From Peptococcaceae bacterium (GTDB taxonomy: Bacteria > Bacillota > Dehalobacteriia > UBA4068 > UBA4997), in assembly GCA_019421315.1 (NCBI GenBank), contig JAHZFN010000059.1:1-17162 (forward strand): a stretch of 17,162 nt of DNA, written 5' to 3'. Positions 1 to 6,105 of the stretch are shown one piece after another; within the stretch, counting starts at the first letter, position 1, and the number at the start of each line of letters is the position of its first letter. The position numbers were made by a program, and so were the translations under genes. A model generated the notes under the pieces. That model was given only the letters and a program-made list of their open reading frames with translations, ran no database searches and was not told where the DNA came from.

Positions 1-532
1 CCACAATCAGCGGCACGCCGTTGGCATGGGCAATTTCGGCAAATTTTTCAATATCGAAAACCGTCAGTGCGGGATTAGCGAGGGTTTCGCCGAAAACCAG
101 CTTGGTATTGGGTTTAAAGGCTTTTTGAATTTCCTCCGCCGAAGCGTCGGCGTCCACCCAGATACATTCAATGCCCAATTTTTTCAAGGTGAAGGAAAAA
201 AGATTGATGGTGCCGCCGTAAATGGTGCTTGCGGCAATAAAGCTGTCGCCCGCATTGCAAAGGTTCAAAACAGAAAGCAAAGATGCCGCCTGACCGCTGC
301 TTGTCAGCATAGCGCCGACACCGCCTTCCAAATCGGCAATTTTCTTTTCCACGGCATCGCAGGTGGGGTTGGCAAAGCGGGAATACATAAATTCTGTCGG
401 CATATCAAAAAGCTGAGCAATATGTTCGGTAGAATCAAAGCAATATGTGGTGCTTTGCACAATGGGCAGAACACGGGGTTCGCCGTTTTTCGGAGTATAG
501 CCCGAATGGAGGCATTTGGTTTCCAGTTTCAT
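1..532 (-). CDS. metY: O-acetylhomoserine sulfhydrylase-type PLP enzyme, 5' part only
   Basis: This is a partial gene: the start is present and the 3' end runs off the left edge. The 177 visible residues belong to the Cys/Met-metabolism PLP-dependent family. YSRFANPT (residues 50-57) supplies the Tyr and Arg that bind the PLP phosphate from the neighbouring subunit. SSGQAA (78-83) and YGGTINLF (105-112) follow, and GETLANPAL (148-156) is the form typical of O-acetylhomoserine aminocarboxypropyltransferase rather than of cystathionine lyases. The expected reaction makes homocysteine from O-acetylhomoserine and sulfide in the cytoplasm. The full family length is about 425 residues, so the catalytic Lys lies outside the window. 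The start ATG at 532 has AAGGAGT 8 nt upstream. A methionine gamma-lyase role is a weaker alternative. A promoter lies at 622-650, so this gene is probably transcribed separately from the reductase gene upstream. I saw no S-box or T-box-like leader. Confidence 0.88.
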   Translation of the reverse strand, partial: MKLETKCLHSGYTPKNGEPRVLPIVQSTTYCFDSTEHIAQLFDMPTEFMYSRFANPTCDAVEKKIADLEGGVGAMLTSSGQAASLLSVLNLCNAGDSFIAASTIYGGTINLFSFTLKKLGIECIWVDADASAEEIQKAFKPNTKLVFGETLANPALTVFDIEKFAEIAHANGVPLIV

Positions 533-619
533 TAAAAATCACTCCTTAAAAAGTATCAAAACATCTTTCTGAATTTTTTTGTATAAAAAATAAAATATAA
601 TAAAATTAACCGTACTTAA

Positions 620-631
620 TAAGTATACTTA
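620..631. repeat. 12-bp perfect palindrome over the metY -10 box
   Basis: TAAGTATACTTA reads the same on both strands and covers the -10 element of the metY promoter. Position and symmetry fit an operator for a dimeric repressor, but no regulator can be named and AT-rich palindromes of this size can arise by chance. Confidence 0.4.
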
Positions 632-650
632 ATATTTGCGAGTAAATCAA
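622..650 (-). promoter_or_regulatory. Sigma-A-type promoter of metY
   Basis: On the minus strand TTGATT (650-645) is followed after 17 nt by TATACT (627-622). Each box differs from consensus by one or two bases and the spacing is ideal. The inferred transcription start near 615 gives a leader of about 80 nt before the metY ATG. Confidence 0.7.
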
Positions 651-711
651 TGCCGGATTACCCAATTACATATAATTATCGGCACAATTTTTGCGGATTT
701 TTTGACCGCCT

Positions 712-1695
712 TTATTCAATGCCGTATGCCTTTTCTTTGGCACAGATTATGCCGTAAAGCATTTCGTTGACGGGTGTGGCTATGCCGTGCTTTTTGCCAA
801 GAGCTATAACGGTTCCCGCAAAAAGATCGATTTCTGTCCGCCGTTTTGCCGTAACGTCCTGCCACATGGAGGTGGAACCGTCGGCGGGCAGCTTGTCAAA
901 AACACCGAACCAGTAAGCCAAGTCCTTTTCGTCCATCAGCACGCCCTCGGCGTTGGCAACGGCAATAACTTCTTCCATAGCAGACCGCATAATATCTCGG
1001 CATTCGCCCGCTTTTTGAATAGGACCGAAGGTCAAATCATACGCTGCCGTAACCTGATTGCAGCCCACATTCAGCATAAGCTTGCCCCAAAGATGGTGTA
1101 GAATATCCTCGGAAACCTGATACGCAATGCCGATTTTGGCAAAAAAGTCAACCAGCCGCCGCATTTGCTCCGTTCGGTTGTTTTTGGGGTCACCGATAAC
1201 CAAGGTTCCCATGCCGTGACAGCAAAGGTTATTGCCCGTCCGCACGGCGCTCATGCCTTGGGCAATGCAGTAAATAACCTTTTCGGCACCAAATTTTTCC
1301 GCCAGAATATTCTCGCTGGTAACGCCGTTCAAAACAGAAAGGATTATGGTATTCTCCCCGATAAATTTTGCGGCATCCGTCATTGCCTGCCGCAGATGGT
1401 AGCCTTTGACGGCAAAAATCACCAAATCAAAAGGTTCGTGCGCCGCCGCCGTGTCAACATATGTAAAACTGCAAGGCTCATCGTTATATAAAATGCCGTC
1501 GTGTCGGTACCGCTCAATTCTTTCGGCATTGGCAATAACATATGTGTTTGCCACACCGATTGTATCGGCAAAAAATTTGCCGTACATGGTTCCCAAAGAG
1601 CCCAGACCGATAACTGCGACATTTTTAATTTTTTTATTTTGAGCTTCTTGGTTTTGATTTTCTTGGTTTGCTGTTGTTTTTGTTTCTTGTTCCAT
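712..1695 (-). CDS. Ketopantoate reductase (PanE/ApbA) family protein
   Basis: A protein of 327 residues that would reduce 2-dehydropantoate to pantoate with NADPH in pantothenate/CoA synthesis, if it is a true PanE. An N-terminal Rossmann fold is marked by VIGLGSLGTMYG (28-39). The C-terminal domain has WGKLMLNVGCNQ (203-214), aligning with the catalytic Lys and Asn of E. coli PanE. SMWQDVTAKRRTEID (276-290) carries the conserved substrate-binding Ser and Glu. The ATG at 1695 is preferred because GGGAG stands 6 nt before it; the reading frame stays open further upstream to 1821 but without a ribosome binding site. Residues 1-24 form an unusual Gln/Asn/Lys-rich tail not expected in the family. 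No pantothenate genes are adjacent, so the substrate is an inference; several paralogues of this family act on other 2-oxo acids. I see no confident promoter in the upstream gap. Confidence 0.85.
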   Translation of the reverse strand: MEQETKTTANQENQNQEAQNKKIKNVAVIGLGSLGTMYGKFFADTIGVANTYVIANAERIERYRHDGILYNDEPCSFTYVDTAAAHEPFDLVIFAVKGYHLRQAMTDAAKFIGENTIILSVLNGVTSENILAEKFGAEKVIYCIAQGMSAVRTGNNLCCHGMGTLVIGDPKNNRTEQMRRLVDFFAKIGIAYQVSEDILHHLWGKLMLNVGCNQVTAAYDLTFGPIQKAGECRDIMRSAMEEVIAVANAEGVLMDEKDLAYWFGVFDKLPADGSTSMWQDVTAKRRTEIDLFAGTVIALGKKHGIATPVNEMLYGIICAKEKAYGIE

Positions 1696-1835
1696 TTTTT
1701 CTCCCGCTTTTGCATTATTTTGCTTAAGCAGCGGCTCACCGACCGCATATGCAATATTTAACAATATTATTATAATATCAATTTGCCGCCAATACCAGAC
1801 AAAAGGCGCATATTTCCCCAAATTTTTTCAGTTTC

Positions 1836-1865
1836 GATTTTTCTTGATTTTTCCCGATTTCTCAC
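1836..1865. repeat. Three 10-bp repeats (phased T/A-tracts) upstream of the reductase gene
   Basis: GATTTTTCTT, GATTTTTCCC and GATTTCTCAC follow one another with GA at 1836, 1846 and 1856, exactly one helical turn apart. Phased A-tracts are known to curve DNA. They sit about 140 nt upstream of the reductase start codon. Function is inferred only. Confidence 0.45.
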
Positions 1866-1921
1866 AGGCTTTAGTCAAAGCACAAAACTGTTATTATGTT
1901 GTTAAACTTTAAAACCCATAC

Positions 1922-1950
1922 AAAAAAAGAGCGCATTTTTCAATGCGCCC
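1922..1950 (-). terminator. Intrinsic terminator of the lipoprotein gene
   Basis: On the minus strand a 9-bp stem (GGGCGCATT pairing with AATGCGCTC, one G-T wobble) closes a GAAA tetraloop and is followed by seven T. It lies about 45 nt after the lipoprotein stop codon. Confidence 0.9.
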
Positions 1951-1994
1951 TTTTGGTTTTCATAAAATAAATTAGATTTCTGCCGCCTTAACCG

Positions 1995-2492
1995 TTACTG
2001 CGCAACTCTTTGCTTGCCGTTTTTAACAGCGGTGGTTTCTTGGTCGTCGGCATCGGTGTTGTCCGTTGTACTGCCGTTATCAACCGCAGCTTTATCATCG
2101 GTTTGGATATCGGTTTGACTGTCAGTTTTATTATCTGCCGCCGTATCGTCGGCTGCACCCTCTTTTTCAAATATTATGGTAACTCCCGAATAGTTCACGG
2201 TCATGGTTTTGCCGTCTGACTCGCAGTCCAGTTCAATATCACTGCTGATATGAATACCTGTTTTGGTTTCCTTCCATTCGCCGCTGCCCGTCGTTCCCAG
2301 GAAATCGGCTTCCAGAGTGCCGTCCGCATCCAAAGTCAGAGTGGAATCCCCCAACTGGTCAGCGGTCAATGTTTGCCCCGCCGTTTGATATTCGGTTGCG
2401 TTCCAAACGCCTGCGTATTGGCTGTCGCTGCCACAGCCCGCCAAAGCGAGCATCATCAAAACAACAAAAATTACAGATAAAAATTTTTTCAT
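1995..2492 (-). CDS. Small secreted lipoprotein, lipocalin-like beta domain
   Basis: A 165-residue protein. Residues 1-20 form a type II signal peptide: Lys-Lys, a hydrophobic stretch, then the lipobox LALAGC with Cys20 as the lipid-modified residue. The mature part begins CGSDSQYAGVWNATEY and continues with alternating strands (STLTLDADGTLEAD, SGEWKETKTGIHI, IIFEK). This resembles small lipocalin-like lipoproteins common in Clostridia that occur without a known ligand. From about residue 115 to the end is an Asp/Thr/Asn-rich, probably disordered tail. The ATG at 2492 has GGGAGGG 4 nt upstream, so the open frame extending 26 codons further upstream is unlikely to be translated. It is a stand-alone unit with its own promoter (2617-2645) and terminator (1922-1950). 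Function is unknown; attachment to the outer face of the cytoplasmic membrane is expected. Confidence 0.8.
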   Translation of the reverse strand: MKKFLSVIFVVLMMLALAGCGSDSQYAGVWNATEYQTAGQTLTADQLGDSTLTLDADGTLEADFLGTTGSGEWKETKTGIHISSDIELDCESDGKTMTVNYSGVTIIFEKEGAADDTAADNKTDSQTDIQTDDKAAVDNGSTTDNTDADDQETTAVKNGKQRVAQ

Positions 2493-2508
2493 ATTGCCCT
2501 CCCAAAGG

Positions 2509-2548
2509 TTTTTTGATTTTTTTGATTTTTTTTGATTTTTTCGATTTT
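2509..2548. repeat. A-tract microsatellite in the leader of the lipoprotein gene
   Basis: Read on the minus strand, runs of 6-8 A are punctuated by TC (or TCG) four times. On the plus strand the GA dinucleotides fall at 2515, 2524, 2534 and 2543, a period of 9-10 bp. It lies between the transcription start and the ribosome binding site, ending about 6 nt before GGGAGGG. Such a tract could slip in length and could bend DNA. Confidence 0.6.
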
Positions 2549-2616
2549 CAATATAGCCGCCGCAATTCAAACTATCACAAAAAATATGCTGTCGGCATGA
2601 CTGATTTACAACTCAA

Positions 2617-2645
2617 ATTATAATATAATCTTTTGTCTTAGTCAA
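2617..2645 (-). promoter_or_regulatory. Sigma-A-type promoter of the lipoprotein gene
   Basis: On the minus strand TTGACT (2645-2640), a 17-nt spacer and a perfect TATAAT (2622-2617). The inferred start near 2610 gives a leader of about 118 nt that contains the A-tract repeat. This is the best-matching promoter in the window. Confidence 0.85.
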
Positions 2646-2802
2646 CACAATCAAAACATAATCCGTCCGCATTTTTCCCTGCCAAATATCAGCGAAAATT
2701 ACCAAGCAAATATTTGCCGCAAACCTCAAAAAAATACAGGAAAACCAAGGTTTGTATAGAATATTTAAAGAATAGGGTTTAGTATATGCGGAGGTAAAAA
2801 AA

Positions 2803-4104
2803 TTGAACGAAAACAAACAAAACCAACGGGATTTTACCGAAAACCCACATGATGAGCAAGCTCGGCAAACTGCCGCCGACAAACCAAGCTTAAACGGCAG
2901 TTCGCAGTCGGCTTTTTCGGAAAATCCGCAAGAAAATTCTTCCGAGAACAGAACAATAGAAACTTTTGAACCCAATGAGCAATTTGACGCCAAATTTAAT
3001 TCCGCCCCCAACAGCAGAAGTTTTCAAGAGGATGAACAAAAGGCAATTCATACAGACGAGCAAAACCGAGAATATCAATTCACAGGCGGCAAAAGACAAA
3101 GACCCGTCCGCAATCTGCCGCCTTTGACACCGGCTCGGCGCATTTCCGAAGGCGCCCTGATGACCGCCCTCACCGTTGTTTTGGGGCTGGCGGCTTTCTA
3201 CGCCCCAATTTTGGACATGATAATTCTCATGCTCTGCCCCATACCGATCATGTTTTTGATCAAGAGGCACAATGTCGGCACAGGCGTTTTGGCATTTTTG
3301 GCGTCGGCAATTCTGCTTTCTCTGTTTTTGGGGATAAACCACGGTGCTTTCATCGTGCTGACAATCGGCGCCGTCGGCATTTGGTACGGCGTTGCCCTGC
3401 GGAAAAACCTGAAGCCTCTTTTGACGGTGGCGGTGGGAACGGCGCTTTCTGCGGTTTCCGTTGCCGTAACCATGCTCACATCCCTTTGGGTAATGGGCAT
3501 TTCCGTAAGCGGCGTTGACACCTACATAACCCAATATGTCGACCAAACGGTGCAGGTTCTGCAAAGCACAGGCGTTTTCGACACATTGGCGGGCGGCATA
3601 TCCGCCGAGGATTACAAACAAATGATGGTTAGTATGCTGACCCGGCTTATCCCCGGAATGCTGATTATCATCGCCATGGTTCAGGCGCTTTTCTGCTACA
3701 TCATCAGCGGCGCCGTTTTCCGCAGATTGGGCATAACCGTTCAAACCATGCCCAAATTCCGCGACTGGCACATGGGCTGGCCCGCTCTTTGGGGCTTGAT
3801 CATCGCCCTTTTGGCATATTTGGGTTATCATTATCTGCATTATGACATATTAAAAGAAATTGCCTTAAACATACTTTATATTTACTACCCCATCATGATG
3901 GCAACGGGCATTTCCCTTGTTGTCTGGTTCTACAAAAACACCCGTTCCCTTTTCATGCCAATTGTTTTGATTGTGGGAGCGTTCCTTTTCCCGTCGGGAA
4001 TTATCATTTCCATTATGATGTTCAGTCTGTTTGACACGGTGGTTGATTTCAGAGGCTCTTTCCGCCGCAACGCCAAAAACCGACCGAAAAACCCCATGGG
4101 ATAA
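2803..4104 (+). CDS. DUF2232 (YybS-like) polytopic membrane protein
   Basis: A 433-residue protein beginning with a TTG codon; GGAGG lies 8 nt upstream and no better start is seen. Residues 1-112 are hydrophilic and rich in Asn, Gln, Glu and Ser, probably disordered and cytoplasmic. The membrane part starts at RRISEGALMTALTVVLG (112-128) and has about seven to eight hydrophobic segments: roughly 118-153, 160-177, 181-197, 205-232, 283-306, 325-343, 352-376 and 384-411. This layout and the segment around LDMIILMLCPIPIM (137-150) fit the DUF2232/YybS family, found upstream of gdpP-rplI-dnaB in many Bacillota. The molecular role of the family is unknown to me; related S-component-like folds make transport a possibility. 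It is the first gene of the plus-strand block, 83 nt before rplI. The N-terminal extension is longer than I expect for the family. Confidence 0.8.
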   Translation: MNENKQNQRDFTENPHDEQARQTAADKPSLNGSSQSAFSENPQENSSENRTIETFEPNEQFDAKFNSAPNSRSFQEDEQKAIHTDEQNREYQFTGGKRQRPVRNLPPLTPARRISEGALMTALTVVLGLAAFYAPILDMIILMLCPIPIMFLIKRHNVGTGVLAFLASAILLSLFLGINHGAFIVLTIGAVGIWYGVALRKNLKPLLTVAVGTALSAVSVAVTMLTSLWVMGISVSGVDTYITQYVDQTVQVLQSTGVFDTLAGGISAEDYKQMMVSMLTRLIPGMLIIIAMVQALFCYIISGAVFRRLGITVQTMPKFRDWHMGWPALWGLIIALLAYLGYHYLHYDILKEIALNILYIYYPIMMATGISLVVWFYKNTRSLFMPIVLIVGAFLFPSGIIISIMMFSLFDTVVDFRGSFRRNAKNRPKNPMG

Positions 4105-4187
4105 GGATAATGGTGAAATGCAACAGCATAAATAAAGCTTTTTAAACAAATTTTTTGATACAGATATATTTACAGGAGGAAAAAACA

Positions 4188-4634
4188 ATGAAAGTTATTT
4201 TAATGGAAGACGTAAAAGCTCTGGGAAAAAAAGGTGACGTTAAGGAAGTTTCCGACGGCTACGCCCGCAATTTCCTTTTCAAAAAAAATCTGGCTTTGGA
4301 AGCCACAAAACAAAACATGGATCGTTTGGAACTGCAAAATCAAAAAAGAGCCGAAAAAGCCGCTCAGGATTTGGCAGACGCCAAAGCCTTGGGTGAAAAG
4401 CTCACCAAAGTTACAGTAACCCTGAAAGCCAAAACAGGCGGCGGCGAAAAGCTCTTCGGTTCCGTTACCAACAAAGAAATTGCCGATGCCGTCAACGAAC
4501 AGCTTAATGTCAATATCGATAAACGCAAAATCGAAATCAAAGACCCCATCAAAACTCTGGGCGTTTACACCGTAACCGCCAAACTCCACGCCAAAGTTCA
4601 CCAGGAATTTAAAGTAAACGTGGTTTCCGCCTAA
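4188..4634 (+). CDS. rplI: 50S ribosomal protein L9
   Basis: A 148-residue protein, the normal length for bL9, which binds 23S rRNA near the base of the L1 stalk. The N-terminal domain begins MKVILMEDVKALGKKGDVKE and has the family signature VSDGYARNFL (21-30). A long charged connecting helix (about 41-75) follows. The C-terminal RNA-binding domain includes the Gly-rich loop GGGEKLFGSVT. The canonical Ile-Pro-Lys after NFL is replaced by Phe-Lys-Lys. The start ATG at 4188 has AGGAGG 8 nt upstream. It lies between the DUF2232 gene and dnaB, with 43 nt to dnaB; the usual gdpP neighbour is missing. Confidence 0.97.
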   Translation: MKVILMEDVKALGKKGDVKEVSDGYARNFLFKKNLALEATKQNMDRLELQNQKRAEKAAQDLADAKALGEKLTKVTVTLKAKTGGGEKLFGSVTNKEIADAVNEQLNVNIDKRKIEIKDPIKTLGVYTVTAKLHAKVHQEFKVNVVSA

Positions 4635-4677
4635 GACATAACCGTGATTAAGCCAAAAGACAAAGGAGGTGCCTTTT

Positions 4678-6057
4678 ATGCCGGAAATCGGTAGAAAACC
4701 ACCGCAGAGCATATTGGCGGAACGGGCGGTTTTGGGCGCCTGCCTTTTGAACGAAAACGCCATTTTTTCCGCCATGGAATTTGTCCGCCCCGAAGATTTT
4801 TATTCAAAGGAAAACGGGCAAATCTTTAAGGTTATGCTGGAATTAAACAGCCAAAGCAAGCCCTGCGATTTGGTAACTGTGGCGGAAGCCCTGACCAAAG
4901 AGGGCATGATCGACATGGTGGGCGGCATGGAATATCTGGCAAAGCTGACGGGCGAAGTTCCGTCTGCCAAAAGCGCCGAATATTACGCCCAGGAAGTGAG
5001 CAACAAAGCCACAATCCGTGAACTGATCACCGCCAGCCAAAAGGTAATGGACGAGGGCTACACAGGACGCAAAAGCGCCATTGAGCTTTTGGGCGACGCC
5101 CAAAGCGTAATCACCAAAGTCGGCGACACCAAGCTGGGCAAAGGCTACACCAGAGCCGAACAGATTATGCTTGCGGAATTCAACCGCATCGACAGCCTGA
5201 AAAACAACAGCGGCGTTACGGGTATTCCCACCTTCCGCGATTTGGATTATTATTTGGCGGGTCTGCAAAAAGGCGACATGATCGTTTTGGCGGCTCGTCC
5301 CGGCTGCGGCAAAACCTCAATGGCTCTGAATTTGGGCAGTCAGGCGGCTGTCAAATACGACAAAAGTGTCATTGTGTTCAGTCTGGAAATGCCCAACGAA
5401 CAGCTTGCCCAAAGGATTCTCTGCGGTCACGCCAAGGTCAACCAGAGAAATTGGCGCAACGGCACATTAAAAGACGACGAAATCGAAAGACTTTCCGACG
5501 GCTTGAACGACTTCACAGGCAAAAAGCTGTTTTTTGACGACACACCGGGCATAACCATTCCCGAAATGCGTGCAAAATGCCGCCGTCTGCAATCGGAACA
5601 CGGTTTGGATATGATAGTTATCGACTATTTACAGCTTATGCGTTCACCGTACCATATGAACAGCCGTCAGGAAGAAATTGCCGAAATTTCCCGTTCGCTG
5701 AAAGCTCTCGCCAAAGAAATGAGTGTACCTGTTTTGGCATTGGCTCAGCTTTCCCGTCTGGCAGAAAGAGACGCCGAAGCAGGACCTCAGCTTTTTCACC
5801 TGCGTGAATCGGGTGCCATCGAACAAGACGCCGACGTTGTGCTTTTTATCAACCGCAGGCATAAAGCCGAAGGTGACGAAGCGGCGGCGGGCGGTCCCGA
5901 AAAAGTGGAAATCAACGTGGCAAAAAACCGTAACGGCCCCGTTGGCAAGGTGGATTTGCTTTTCATCGGTGCCTACACCGCCTTTTTGGATTTGACAGAG
6001 GAATGGGTCGGCGACGAGCCTGACTCTGACGAAGCGCCGCCCTGGGCAGAAGAATAA
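4678..6057 (+). CDS. dnaB: Replicative DNA helicase DnaB
   Basis: A 459-residue hexameric 5'-3' helicase that unwinds DNA at the replication fork (called DnaC in Bacillus). The N-terminal domain (about 8-110) begins with PPQSILAERAVLGACL, typical for primase interaction. The RecA-like C-terminal domain contains the Walker A motif ARPGCGKTS (206-214), Walker B MIVIDYLQLM (312-321), AQLSR (356-360) and LRESGAIEQDADVVLFINR (375-393), which includes the arginine region used for intersubunit ATP hydrolysis. The tail is acidic (EEWVGDEPDSDEAPPWAEE). The length equals that of other Bacillota DnaB proteins. The ATG at 4678 is chosen because AAAGGAGGT ends 7-8 nt upstream; a GTG inside that site (4669) is rejected. 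Cys-Gly in the P-loop and His before LRESG are minor departures from common sequences. It lies 48 nt before dnaX. Confidence 0.98.
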   Translation: MPEIGRKPPQSILAERAVLGACLLNENAIFSAMEFVRPEDFYSKENGQIFKVMLELNSQSKPCDLVTVAEALTKEGMIDMVGGMEYLAKLTGEVPSAKSAEYYAQEVSNKATIRELITASQKVMDEGYTGRKSAIELLGDAQSVITKVGDTKLGKGYTRAEQIMLAEFNRIDSLKNNSGVTGIPTFRDLDYYLAGLQKGDMIVLAARPGCGKTSMALNLGSQAAVKYDKSVIVFSLEMPNEQLAQRILCGHAKVNQRNWRNGTLKDDEIERLSDGLNDFTGKKLFFDDTPGITIPEMRAKCRRLQSEHGLDMIVIDYLQLMRSPYHMNSRQEEIAEISRSLKALAKEMSVPVLALAQLSRLAERDAEAGPQLFHLRESGAIEQDADVVLFINRRHKAEGDEAAAGGPEKVEINVAKNRNGPVGKVDLLFIGAYTAFLDLTEEWVGDEPDSDEAPPWAEE

Positions 6058-6105
6058 ACAAACTATCCGTTAAAAAATATTTAGAATTATACAAGGAGCC
6101 GTGTT

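Larger units (their letters stand above)
2493..2802. other. Divergent intergenic region between lipoprotein and yybS-like genes
   Basis: This 310-base AT-rich gap holds the lipoprotein leader with its A-tract repeat and the lipoprotein promoter (2617-2645). The remaining part, from about 2646 to 2789, must carry the promoter of the plus-strand replication block. A TATAGA at 2755-2760 could be its -10 box, but no acceptable -35 box sits at the right distance. No coding sequence was supported here. Confidence 0.6.

Noticed and set aside
26..535. Plus-strand open frame at the left edge
   Set aside because: The minus strand of this interval encodes clear PLP-enzyme motifs with a promoter and ribosome binding site; the plus frame is a shadow.
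1897..1908. TGTTGTTAAACT, identical to 12 bases at the edge of element A (8721-8732)
   Set aside because: Similarity stops abruptly on both sides; a 12-base AT-rich match is plausible by chance and does not justify a fourth copy.
2890..3840. Long minus-strand open frame opposite the DUF2232 gene
   Set aside because: Composition is rich in His, Gln, Asn and Gly without family motifs; it is the antisense of a well-supported membrane protein gene.
4105..4187. Possible separate promoter for rplI
   Set aside because: The AT-rich sequence offers only poor box pairs; co-transcription from upstream is equally likely.
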